From Amphibalanus amphitrite (lineage: Eukaryota > Arthropoda > Thecostraca > Balanomorpha > Balanidae), in the NCBI RefSeq assembly GCF_019059575.1, contig NW_024881565.1:1072501-1136500 (forward strand): a DNA stretch of 64,000 nt, read 5' to 3'. The notes under the pieces are model-generated. The model searched no databases. It was not told the DNA's origin and worked only from the letters and a program-made list of their open reading frames with translations. Of the stretch, positions 1 to 11,006 are shown piece by piece. The position numbers were made by a program, and so were the translations under genes. The first letter of the stretch is position 1; every line of letters starts with the position of its first letter.

Positions 1-161
1 GATTTTTTTTGTCGGTGTGTTTGTGTTCCTTCTTCCCAAGGCAGTCATGGGTATATCCTTCAGCGCCCTGGGTATATCATATCTACTTCCTATGTGGGGC
101 GCGGGAAACTGTTTCGATTCGAAAAGCACCTTGTTTGCAACTTCAACTTGCGTGGATTTAA

Positions 162-1070
162 CCCGCGAGTTGCTGGGGGGGGGGGCGTTAAACGCCCCCA
201 CTTTTTTCGCCGGGCCATAGCATAAAGGCGCGCCAAATTTTGGGTACCTGTAGGGAATTGATTGAAGTCTATTGTGACAAAATTAAAAAAAAAATCGGTC
301 GGAAAAATTTTGAGATATCGAGGTTTTAGTGACGTCATGATTTCTGAGTTTTCGACCAAAAACGGCATATGTTCAAAAAATCATATAAAATCACAGAATA
401 GACATACAGACATGCCGTAAACGGCATTAGACTGCCAATACCATGAACAATCAAATGGCTATCTTCGATTATTGATTATCGTTTCGCATTTGCCAAAATC
501 TTGATCTGAATCTTGGCAATTTCTCGTGACTACTTCACGACCATGATACATACATTTCTTAAATTGAACTTTTTGAGCCAAACACGTACACATATGATAA
601 AATGAATGTCACCATCGTGTTCTACGCCCCAAATTACCCATAAAGCATGTGTCACAGGCTGCGAATATCAGTTTTGATTTTCGGGGATATGTGCCTACCC
701 GGTTGACCTGACCTTGACCCTGACCTACGCTTGACTGACCCCTACATGGGGCTGACACTCTTGTAGGCCTTATATGATGGATTGTGCACCGTTTTGACAG
801 AGTTTATGACGAGAGGCGCTAATTGCGAAGTCCTGAAGTCCATGCTACTGAAAGCCCGATTTCAGGTGTTTGACCTGACATTGACCCGACCTGTGACCTC
901 AAAATTCAACTTTAAAGTACTCATCTGAAGCGTCTCGTCGCGTTCTTTCGTTTGCCGCCTCGTGCGTTTCGCTGCGCCTATTGGTTCTCGAGTTATCGGC
1001 TGGGGGCGTTTAACGCCCCCCCCCCCCCCCAGCAAACGGTGGGTGGCGAAATACCCCAGCAACTGCCGGG
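162..1070. mobile_element. TTAA-flanked piggyBac-like non-autonomous element (E1)
   Basis: TTAA lies on both sides (158-161 and 1071-1074). The ends are imperfect inverted repeats: CCCGCGAGTTGCTGGGG at the left, and at the right the complement of CCCGGCAGTTGCTGGGG. Just inside each end is a G-tract/loop/C-tract hairpin around GCGTTAAACGC (left about 176-206, right about 1001-1031). Inside are TGACGTCA (about 331) and TGACCT-rich stretches (about 703-740 and 870-900). TTAA duplication with CCC tips is the piggyBac signature; no transposase ORF is present, so the element would need one in trans. It ends about 60 bp before the first exon region of gene A and could affect its promoter. Confidence 0.75.
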
Positions 1071-1308
1071 TTAACTTTGGCATTGCTATCTCAGCATAGT
1101 TAACCGTTTCTATTATTCCCTTCACTTTCAGACTGTCGGTGAGGCAGATGCAACTCAGCCAGGCATGGCCCAGCCTGGTTACCAGGTCCAGAAATGTGTG
1201 AGTGAGGGTGACAATTCAGGACTGTGAGGTGCCCACTGTACATGCCCTTCTCAAGCTGCGTTGACCTGTGACCCTGCCAACGAGCACACCGAAGTAAACG
1301 CAACCGAA

Positions 1309-3261
1309 ATGTTGAGAGGGGCCGACCTCACGGACAAACTACCATCGCCTCCTGCGGGCTACGTCACCACTAACGATGTCACCAATACCTGCTGTGTAGC
1401 ATCAGAAATGCCTTTAATTCAAACCGATTATAAGTGGCATACTATAACGCCTGTCCGGTCTCTTTTTCCCGACGAAATCTGCCGAGAAGTGCCAGTGTGC
1501 ACGGCTCGGGCGACGCGTTTTTTGAGTCAGCCGGTTACCAGTGTCGTCGGCAACGGCGCCGACGATGTGGACCGGAGTCCGGCCAAACGGTACCAGTGTC
1601 CGTGGGAGTGGGACGACAGTGTGGATGTCGCTCTCAGTCTGGAGGCACTCTGCCTGGAGCGACCCAGGAAGCGGCTCCGCACGATCCCGCGTGTGACGGA
1701 AGAAAACGCTGATGAGGAAGGGAGCATCGACCAGAATGGGGATGCCGATCAGGAAGAGGGCACTGACGCGAAAGGCACGGATCAGGGAGAGAATGCTGTT
1801 CAGGATGAAAGCACTGCTCAGTCTCAGGAACGGAACACCGGTCTGGAATGGGACTCAGGTGAGGAACGTAGCACCGGTCAGAAATGTAGTGCCGATAATG
1901 AAGGCAACCCAATTCAAACAGAGAGTGTCGACGAGAAAAGATGGCCGTTGCAAATGGACGCAAAGTGTTTTGAGGCTGGGCCAGAAAAGGCTGAGGCTTG
2001 CGCGGCAGCGTGTGTTATCGCTCCTGGCGACTTACATCCGGGTGATAAGCAGCTCATTGATGATACAGAGGTGTCGTCTTCTTCCAGTCAGAAATATCGC
2101 CAATCTCAGCTGAATATCGCTGGGAAAAGTACGGGTCTCGATTTATGGATAGATCGAGTAAATGAAGCTCCCGACAGCGGCACAGAACATGACTTTGCGA
2201 TGTTCCTGTCCCAACAGATGGCAAAGACGCGTATTTCCGACCTGAGAATCTTCCCCGCGTCACAACCTGCCGGTGCTAATGGATTTAACAAATCTTCGTC
2301 GCATACAACGAATCATCTGTTGCAAGACTCACCCTACCAGTCACCATCACCACATCCAGCAAGTGTCCAATGCCTGAACGGCTGTGAATCATTTCTAAAC
2401 GATTCCCCTGCGGCCATGTGTGCGAACATTCCTGAACCGTCTCCACCGGACCGCACCGACTCACCCATCGGCTCGCGAAATCCGAGTCCGTCTCCGGAGA
2501 GCGGCAGAGACGACCCTGTGTCTCCGCGGACCGTCAGTCACCTGGCGGAGGTGGTTTCCGCCGCACTGGCAGCCCAGTGTTCCAGCCGCGAGCCGGGCCT
2601 GCGCCGCAGTCACGCCGAGCAGGGCTGGTCACCGGGCGAGCCGCGGTCCCCGGGTCCGTCCGAGTCCGGCAGCGCAGACGGACGGTACGACGGCTCGCAG
2701 ATCCGCTACAGCCAGGCAGACACAGTGCCGTGCTCCCCGAACGGCAGGCCCGACTTCCTGACCCGTGTGTTCAGTGGACGAACCGAGTCTGAGGCCGCGA
2801 GTCTGGCGGGGGCGGACACTCAACTGTCGTGCCAGACAGCAGAAGAGATGGGTCCGTCAAGTCGCGCCGAAATCGAGCTAAACGTATGTACTATCGTGCC
2901 AAACGTATCCACTCCAATACTGAGCATTCGTCCGTCAAGCCCACGTATAGAGGATGCTCGGTTTTCGGAGACCGGTGCTGACGAGCCAACGTCGGTCATC
3001 CCGCCTAGTTCGGCGGAGACTCAGCAGAGCCTTTTGGGCCGCGAGGAGAGAGCTCTGTCGCGCGACGAGTCGGGGTCGGACAGTGCGACCCATCGGTCGG
3101 ACCAGTCCGGACTGAGCGGCTACATCGGCCGACTGGTGGACGGCCTGGAGGGCTCCCCGCCCTCACGGCAGGGACGGGACACCGCCGACGCCACGGGTGA
3201 ACCACTGCTGGGCGTCGGCGGCGCACATACGATCAGCGGCGAGATACCATACGCTGGAGAG
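1309..3261 (+). CDS. Gene A exon 1: large disordered Ser/Pro/acidic protein
   Basis: First coding exon of gene A; I do not recognise the family. The frame is open from 1228, and the first in-frame ATG (1309, preceded by CGAA, a good arthropod start context) is taken as the start. The exon ends in phase 0 at GAG before GTAAGT. It encodes about 651 residues. The N-terminal 120 look ordered, with a basic patch (RPRKRLR) that could be a nuclear signal. Residues of about 134-212 are acidic, Gln-rich, degenerate short repeats (EEGTD/DQGE-like), followed by a long Ser/Pro/Asp-rich, low-complexity region. Exons 1-4 join in consistent phases to 1,421 residues. A nuclear scaffold or regulatory role is possible but only a guess. 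Additional 5' noncoding exons are possible, since a tract ending in CAG sits at 1130. Confidence 0.7.
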
Positions 3262-3758
3262 GTAAGTCGTTCACCGTATGCGTCGATCTCAGAATATTAT
3301 AACAGACTTGAGAGTACTATTCTTAGGGAACATGTTTTTGTTAGAAGCTCAGCACGATACGCTTATTGTCTTATTATAAATTGCCGACGGTAATGAAAAA
3401 TTGTTTGTGCGTCGTATTTGCCAACTCCATGCTTAAATTGGTTCATTTCATTATAATCACATAATCATGCTGCTCGACAGACCACAAGTCACAACATAAT
3501 TTTTTTTTTTCATCAGTGTACCGGCCGGGTTGGATTGTGCATTTTAGTGGAGAAATGCAAGCTCGGAAATCGAACCATTTCGCAGGCCAGCATTATGATC
3601 GTCGGGGCCGGTACTAATGAATGAAGCAGTAGAATACCTACCATTATTGAAATTATTATGCCGATTCAATTAATATATCATTCATTTATTACCGATACCG
3701 GATACGTTATGAACGTTAAGCTAGTCTTGAGGTCCAGGAGCCCTGTGTTTGTTTGCAG

Positions 3759-5151
3759 CAATTTCCGCCCACCGAGTCGGAGGAGCCGTCGCCCCGGTCG
3801 CCCATCCCGCCGCTGTGCCACGAGCAGCGGCTGCAGCTGCTGCTGGCGAGCGGGCTGGACACGGTGTCCGACCGCGGCGCGGCGGCACACGCCACGCCGA
3901 CCGCGTCGCAGGAGGTGGAGATCGTTGCCGACCTCGGCCCCAGCGCGGGCTCCGCGGTGTCGGCGTCAGTCACCGTCTCCCGGCCGACTGGCGAGCGGTC
4001 CGGGCCGGCGCAGAGCACCCAGCGGGACCCGCTGACGCCGCCGGCGGCGCTGGAGGATGGGCTCGGCACCTGCGGTCTGTCCCCGGTACTGGAGGAGGAA
4101 GAGCCGTCTCCGTCAGTGGCCGCTGTGTCTGAGTTTAACACGGACCAGTCACGCTCGGAGACGGACAGCGATGTGCTCAACGATGCCAGGCTCCTGTCGC
4201 TGACGGCAGACAGCTCGTCGGACCCGCCTGCTCTGGCCGCTGCCAGCTCGTCGGACCCGCCTGCCCCAGCCGCTGCCCCTACTCCTGCCGTTCCCGTTGC
4301 AGACTTTCAGGGAAACGCAATCACCGGAGACCAGGGTAGAACGAGCCATCGCGAGGAAGCTCAGAGCAGCGACGAATCGGATGGTGTGCGTGAAACGCGT
4401 ACAGAGTCGGATCAGTCATGTGGGTATGTGACAGACGAGTGCGCCGGTGACCTTTTCTCCGGCGAGAGTGAGAGTGACTACAGCTGCTCCCCGAGTGATA
4501 CGGAGTCGGACCGAGCGGATATTGTCCCTCCGGTGCCGGCCGACTCGCTGTCCCGTCCGTCTGGAGGCGCTTCGGTGCCACGAGACTCGAGCGCGGCCTC
4601 CCGGTGCGTGTTGGCCGGCTCCGCTCGGGATGACGAGTCGCCCGCCGTCGCTGAGGCGACTGCTCCCCTGGACCTCTCTCCGTTCAGACCCTGTGTCGCC
4701 ACTGACCCTGCCCCGGCGGCTGCAGTCCAACCAGCAGCCCTCTGTTCGGATCAACCGCTGGACGAAACAAAGTGCACCATACCGGTCAACGTCAGTGCCA
4801 ACCCGGGGACCGACGCGGGACACAGCAGCCCGGGATCAAACACAGACTCCCCGGCCTGCGGTCAGGGCAGTCCGGCCGGTGACCCTGCCGACCGGGAGCC
4901 GCCGAGCCCGTCGCTCAGTCTGGGCAGCGGTTCAGTGGCGAGTGGCGGCCGCTCTCCGGCCCGGCCCGCCGCCGCAATGCCCGACAGTCCCGGCTCGGAG
5001 GTCAGCTCCGAGGGGCTGGCAGCCAGCCGCAGCAGCGAGGATCTTTTCCTGGGAGGCGCCGGTCCGCCGTCCCCGCTGGCAGCAGAGGAGGGCCTGCCCG
5101 TGTGCGCCACCCAGCCGTTCCGGCCCTCGCTCGGTCTCGGCCCCGCTGGAG
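3759..5151 (+). CDS. Gene A exon 2
   Basis: Acceptor TTTGCAG precedes 3759 and the reading frame continues in phase 0 from exon 1. The exon ends in phase 1 before GTAAGT. It encodes about 464 residues rich in Ser, Pro, Ala, Asp and Glu, with a short internal duplication (SSSDPPALAAA / SSSDPPAPAAA) and many Ser-Asp-Glu clusters of the kind casein kinase 2 phosphorylates. There is no recognisable folded domain. Composition and codon use match exon 1, which supports one transcript. The 497-bp intron between them has no ORF of note. Confidence 0.7.
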
Positions 5152-5746
5152 GTAAGTGGACTTTGGTGGGTGGACGGCGAGACATGTGGTGTATCGGTCT
5201 AAACTCATTTCACAATTTTCACATTGCTCATTTATCACTCTTACGCTAATTTCGTTAATAGATTGTTATAGATCAGTGTGACTATTGGTCTATTTCTGTG
5301 TTCTATAGTTGTAGTGAGCTGCTCGCTGCATCGCAATTTCGTCACATAATGCTAGCTACTAAACCCACCGCATTAGTCCAGCGATATGGACAGGTTTAGC
5401 TACACATTTTTGTGTACACATTTTACCGGCAAGCCTCTCATATGTGCAAAAAAAACTTGAACAATTCCTACCACCCTGCATGCTCATTATGTAATGAACA
5501 TTGCTTTCTATCAACGAAACTGTGAATTTGTCTATCACAAATAACAGTTACGTTCTTTCAATAGACAGGCGAGCAACATGTTCAGATACAAATAACGCCT
5601 ACAAATAGTATGCTCAGAAAAATTGGAAGTAAATACCCAATACTTGATTAACTGCCAACTGGTCTGGTCTGGTCTGACTGTTGAGTGTAGGGTGGTGACG
5701 TGTGCTCTGATCCGGTCTGGTCTGATTTGGTCGGATGGTGTTGCAG

Positions 5747-5845
5747 ATGGCGGCTGGCTGGCAGACAGGCAGGACGCTCGTCGGGCGCGGCGCGGCTGGC
5801 CGACCGTCTCACCAGCCGCCCCTCAGTCCCGGACGTTGCCCTCGG
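5747..5845 (+). CDS. Gene A exon 3, possible cassette exon
   Basis: Candidate 99-nt exon. A TTGCAG acceptor follows a pyrimidine/GT-rich tract, and GTCAGT lies at the 3' edge. It enters and leaves in phase 1, exactly the phase that links exons 2 and 4, so it can be included or skipped without changing the frame. It encodes 33 Arg/Ala/Pro-rich residues (from DGGWLADRQDARR). The in-frame reading stays open beyond the donor to a TAG at 5953, so an alternative terminal exon is also possible. Supported only by splice-site fit and composition. Confidence 0.45.
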
Positions 5846-5957
5846 GTCAGTTACGGGACTGTGACCGCACCGCGGAGACGGGAATACTTTGTGAAGTGCC
5901 GTGTGTGCCTGCCGTGGAACCGGTAGTGGTTATTGACAGTCGACTAGCCGGATAGTA

Positions 5958-6929
5958 GGGGAGACCCGGGAGGTATGGGCCGGTTTTGTAAAAAGACAAT
6001 TTTCTTCCAGTGGGCAGTGGCTAGACCCGGTTTTTCACTCTGCGTCCGTGAAATTTCCTTTCGCCTATTAAGTGTGCCTGATATTAGGCATCTGGGACCA
6101 ACTATTTTGTCTCGAGATAACTTTCAATAAATCATGCACTTTTTTGATCCACCAAAATACACCGGGAGGCGGTGACGCTAACTTCACGGACATGGGAGGC
6201 GGGAGGTATGGGCCACGGCCCGTGAGGTATGGACCGGTGCCATGTTTCATATTCTTTTCTCGACAATGAGAACAATACTCGTAGCTGGTATACCTTGATC
6301 TCTCTTAGAGCCCAGGAACCGCATGAGCGGCCAACAGCTTACTTCATGGAGGTCACTACGGCACATATGTATGTCTTTCTCTTTGGGTAAATTCAATCAT
6401 GCTCCACGAAATAAGATTAATAATATTTTTCTGTTCGAATGAAATTAGTAGTTAAATTTTCGACCTTGCGTGACAAAAATGAAACTTATTGAAGAGGACA
6501 TTTAATGAAAGCATCATTTCATTGATTTAGGATCAACGGGGGTCGGTGGCCCGAACCTCACGGTTAGGACGCCAGAATGTGTGTAGCATCTCAGCTCATA
6601 ATCTTGCCAAAAAGCTTCAAATTGTCTATACCCAGTCTAAATTTGCATGCTTTAAACTTTATGTCAGCGATGGTCTGACATAATAAAACGAGCCTGGTTC
6701 AAATTTATCACGAATTTTCTGTATGTACCGTAATTTACTCGAAGAGGGCAAAACACTTTATTATCGCTCATTGCCAAAGAAGACCGAGGAAGATTTCGGA
6801 AATCACGTGGGTTGTATAACGGAATGGCTGCTACCAGTTTACGCGGCCAAATGTGTAAAAATACGCAACACTTCTTCAAAACTGCGATGGCCCATACCTC
6901 CAGGGGGCCCATACCTCCTGGGTTTCCCC
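5958..6929. mobile_element. TA-flanked TIR element, TATGGGCC family
   Basis: TA lies on both sides (5956-5957 and 6930-6931). Terminal inverted repeats begin GGGGAGACCCGGGAGG at the left and GGGGAAACCCAGGAGG at the right when read inward, both followed by TATGGGCC. The TATGGGCC/TATGGACC motif recurs inside (about 6206-6235). No transposase is present. A TA duplication is typical of Tc1/mariner-type elements. It sits in the intron before gene A exon 4. Confidence 0.75.
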
Positions 6930-7035
6930 TACGTATGTACAGTTGAATACAGAACTTGGTGTTCCACTTTTCACAGGCAATCAGCTGCCTTGAGTGGCAG
7001 GCTGTGCCGCATCACACGGGCTAAGCGACACAATA

Positions 7036-7296
7036 TCCGTTTTCACGACGGGCTATCCGGCGAATGCACCTAATTTGACCAAATCTGCACCTAATCTCCT
7101 TTACAGCAAATATCTTCATTTTATGAATTTATTTCAGTGTTTTAATCGATGATACTCTCTGATAATATGACAAAGGCATATAAACAATTAGTGCAACCCT
7201 ATCTGATAGCTACTAAGAGACACGCTGAACCTAATTTGAACAAATCTGCACCTAATCTGCACCAAATGTGTACCAGATGGCCGTCGTAAAAACGGC
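7036..7296. mobile_element. Short TIR element (MITE-like)
   Basis: Inverted termini CCGTTTTCACGACGG (left) and CCGTCGTAAAAACGG (right) flank about 250 bp that contains two copies of a phrase built on CACCTAATTTGA. CAATA occurs directly outside both ends, suggesting a 5-bp duplication. The superfamily is not assigned. Confidence 0.45.
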
Positions 7297-7479
7297 CAAT
7301 ATGCTATGACCCAACGCTCACTTCCCATTGACACGCTTATAGATTGCGCGATAAACGGCCTCAACTTAGCGTTCCAGTAAATAATTGATAGCTTCTGAGG
7401 AGTGGAACATCATTTTGAAGTCAGCTGTGCGTTGCATATATCTGTCAGTGCCGAGTGAATGCATATTACGTGCTTTCAG

Positions 7480-8300
7480 GTGATACTGAAGATGCTGAAC
7501 ACACCAACGATGCACCGTATGTCCTGGACACCGACACTGGAAGATCGTTTGCTGGGAGCGGCGGCCAGGTGCCAGCGGTGGAGGCAGCCGTACCGTCGGA
7601 GGCCGGCTGCGGTCCGACACCCGCTGCGAGCGGCAACTGTGGCACCGGGACTGACGACACGGGCTCCTCGGGCTCCCACCGGCAGCACCGGGCCGCCGCA
7701 CTGACTCCAGCTGATCTCCGGAACAGCGCGGCACACCACGGGCGCGGCGTCGGGTCCGGCAGTGATGGTCCGATGTCGTCCAGCGTCACCGGGCCTGAGG
7801 ACAGGTCCCCGGTGGCCGCGGACACACGGCAGCAGATCCTTCTAGCCAGAGCGGCCACGGTGCCGCCGTGCGCCGTCTCTGAGTGTGCTGCGGCGCCGCG
7901 ACTCGGCACTGCCGGCAGCGTTGCGCGCTCAGCGGCCGAGGGCGCCGCCCTGCCGCCCGGCGGCCGCGGCGGCGGATCGACAGCCTGCTTCCCCAGCCGG
8001 CCCGGACTGGTCGCAGAGAGGGCCCCGGCGGACCACAGCGCCGTCCGGCCGGCCGGCGGCGGCAGCGACTCGGCGCCGCGGCAGCCCGCCGAGGCGGCCA
8101 CACCGGAGCCCGATGGAGCCGACACGGCGCTGGGGCTGAGCGCCGACGGCTGCGGCGGCGGCGCGGGGCCGGCTGAGCCGCCGGAGGGCGCGCGGATGCC
8201 GCCCCCGCTGCCGTCGCCGGCCGCTCGGACCCGCACCATTCGAGTGGGCCTGTCACGGCGCGCTCTTCTGAGACCGTTGCACAGGCGGCCGAACAACTGA
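7480..8300 (+). CDS. Gene A exon 4 (terminal)
   Basis: Acceptor TGCTTTCAG; enters in phase 1 with GT completing a Gly codon. It encodes about 273 residues of Ala/Gly/Pro/Ser-rich, GC-rich sequence and ends RRPNN before TGA at 8298-8300. With exons 1-3 the CDS is 4,266 nt, an exact multiple of three. The last 40 residues are basic (RTRTIRVGLSRRALLRPLHRR), a possible interaction or nuclear segment. No known domain was recognised. Confidence 0.65.
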
Positions 8301-8837
8301 ACAGGCGCTGTCGGCGGCCGGGACCAGTGTGGGGTCTCTGGGGTCAGTTCTGCACCTTCGGAGGCAGAACGTGGTCTGGTGTCCTCGGAGCTCATCTCTG
8401 GTGGCCTCGCAATACTTATGTTGACGGTTGACCCATCAGGAGGTGTTCCGGTTGAAAGCTATATAAGGATTGGGCTTACGAGCTATCGTTAATGTCTGTT
8501 GGATTTGATTATGTAGATCTGTACGAAATATCTATTTACATCGTTTTATTAATTTGCTCAATTGTTCTACATTCCCGACGGCAGGTTAATGATCATGTGT
8601 CCGACATAGGTACTTATTTCGTTACTTCATATAACTATGTCTTGTTCATAATGCATTCCGGTTGTTGAGTTAACATAGTTTATTTTTACATAGACATCAG
8701 TTACGTGCCGTGTAAACTGTAATACTAGTGGTAGTGCCGTTAGGTAGTCAGTCGAGCAATGGCTGCCTCTTGTATTGGCAATGGTGGCTGTGACCCAACG
8801 GCCAACAGTCTACATTATCTTAATTTTCGATGTTTCA

Positions 8838-8843
8838 AATAAA
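8838..8843 (+). promoter_or_regulatory. Polyadenylation signal of gene A
   Basis: AATAAA lies 538 bp after the gene A stop codon. It is the first such hexamer in the presumed 3' UTR, and the following bases are T/G-rich. Confidence 0.5.
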
Positions 8844-10180
8844 GTTACAGCTCTCAGGAACATAAATCGTAAGCTGTTTTTATTCATAGGAAAAAAGCAA
8901 TGTTTCGTTGACGGTTAACCTCCGAACTTGTATATCGTATACCAGCAGACCAGCAGCACAATGTGCAGACGCAGACACGGTCGTTTCGCTTTCATCCGCA
9001 CCTACATGAGAAACAAGGACGGGGTTTATGATACATTTATACTCACATTATATCTTACAATGCATCCGAATATCACTGGCAATGCCCAGCTACGCACGAA
9101 TGAATGAAACGGTACGTTTATATACTCAGCTTCAAATTCAAATTCTGAAACGGTGCTGTCTAGAAATAGTATTTCTGAAATACGGTGAATCATCGAGAGT
9201 TGCCGCCGACTAGCGAAAACGTCAAAGGTGACCACTGATAATATAATGCAACAACATCCTTTTCTAGTGTTGAATAACACGAAATGTGGGTTCCTACCAT
9301 ACTACGTCCGTCGTTGCTAAACGAGGCTCATGTCTAGGACACGCCTGCAACTCTAATAACAGTGTGTGCCGTACCGTCTGCCACTCAGTGCAGTGCACAG
9401 CAATCGATCGGTTCTGGTTCCAGTGGAATGCTGCGCCTTTTGAACCACTCGGTGGGTAGCGGTCCCCTCGGGATGGTGTCAGTTATCAGGCTAATTCCGG
9501 TTAAGCCAAATATAAACGGTGAACCGTGCGAGATTTAGCGTCTCTGTCCAATACGTTCACACTCCAGGCTCTCCGTAGTAAAAGATGTACAAGATTTAGA
9601 AGACGTTATTATTCAGAATAACACAGGGCTAAAACATAAAAACAGACTGCGATATGTTAAAGAATAGACGCGCAACTAAAATTTGTACAAGTATTACCCA
9701 TTGTGGGGGAATGCTTATGCTACCCCCAAGCCAAATAACAGGAGCAGTCACCTACCTCGGACGCTGCCAGCCACGAAGCGCCCCGATAGACGGCGAGCGC
9801 TATACGAGCGGTCCGAGGCGAAAGCATGTGACGTGGCCGGCCCGGGGTAGCGGCCGGCCCCGTCCCATGACGGCGGCTGCACCTGAGTCCTACCCAGGCG
9901 TCGCTGACATTGCACTAGTAGGTACTCCGTATCTATCCATACCACAAATTCCACAAAGACGTCTAGACCCGAGATAAAAAATAACCTATAGAATATAGAT
10001 GGTCTTGATCATAGAGATCTCTATAATATTATAAGATCTCTATGGTCTTGATAGTGACTAGCCTAGCACCGCTGGCCTAGTCCTACGTTCCCACCTCCGG
10101 CTAAATCGCCATTAGGTACCTACATGCTTCCACCATGGATGAAGTAGAACCTGGATCGGCAACTCCTCGATGTTTGTGAC
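8844..10180. other. Intergenic, no gene seen
   Basis: No convincing coding signal. A small palindrome at about 10012-10043 pairs CATAGAGATCT with AGATCTCTATG and is bracketed by direct copies of GGTCTTGAT. A GC-richer block at about 9745-9905 may belong to the promoter side of gene B. Confidence 0.5.
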
Positions 10181-10196
10181 CACCGCTAGGTGGCAG
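10181..10196 (+). promoter_or_regulatory. CTCF-like motif upstream of gene B
   Basis: CACCGCTAGGTGGCAG matches the conserved core recognised by arthropod CTCF (AGGTGGC with an upstream CC). It lies about 130 bp before the proposed gene B start. It is a sequence match only. Confidence 0.3.
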
Positions 10197-10327
10197 TGGT
10201 GTCGAGCGCTAAGGACGCGGGGGAGCGGGTGCTATTCAAAACAATGGTCGGCGTCGCGTTGTAGGATCGTTTGCCTTGTTTTTTGAAAATTTAAGCCCCT
10301 TTGGAGCAGATTGGAAGGTTTCAGAAG

Positions 10328-10345
10328 ATGGAGGAAGATGGCAAG
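10328..10345 (+). CDS. Gene B exon 1 (MEEDGK)
   Basis: A short coding start, ATG at 10328, encodes six acidic residues and ends in phase 0 before GTAAGA. It follows a GC-rich, promoter-like block. The next exon in compatible phase is at 19127, giving an 8.8-kb intron that holds the LINE. The link is inferred from phase and strand. An alternative start is the ATG at 19148, just before the THAP-like module. Confidence 0.45.
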
Positions 10346-11006
10346 GTAAGATTGGTAAGTTTTTTTTTGTGGTTGGAGGGTCTGAGTGGCCTAAAATATT
10401 ACTGTAAAGAGCGGCTGTTGACGATACTTGCGCACATTGCTTCTCGCCGTATGTCGTTAAAAATCGTATAATTTCCGTAATTGGAATGTTTAATCACTTA
10501 TTTATATGTTTAATTTTATGTTTGTTATATGTTTGTTATATGTTTGACACATCATGTCTCAAGCTTGTGTGTCATTGTCAACCACAAATGACAAAAGAGT
10601 GCCGACCCTGGTCCCTGACATCAGCTTCCTTCTTTTCTCAAAGCCAAAAGGTCCAGAGTAGTACGAAGAAGTTTGTGAGTTTCCCTCTATTGAATGATAT
10701 ATAACAATCACCTTTTTTTAGAACGAGTGCTAGCCAAACTGTGTGTAGATAGCAGATAGATTTAAGTAAGATAAAGCCATTTTAAACTATGTAAGCCTAG
10801 CAGATAAGGTGTTAAGCTTTTGGGTACTTTTGTTTGGGAGTATCTTGTCAAGGTATTATTTATTTTATTTTTTTGCCAACATCATCGCAATGTAAAATAC
10901 TTTTTGTGATGTTGTGGGGAAACAGTTTGCCTTGGAATGCCCTCACTCTCCATTTCATTACGGTATGCTCAGGTATCTAATTTCCCTCTCTCACTCTTTG
11001 TTTCAG

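Noticed and set aside
1131..1197. A small exon ending in GTGAGT upstream of gene A
   Set aside because: It would need an intron of about 20 bp to reach the main exon, and the frame meets TGA at 1225. It may be 5' UTR only.
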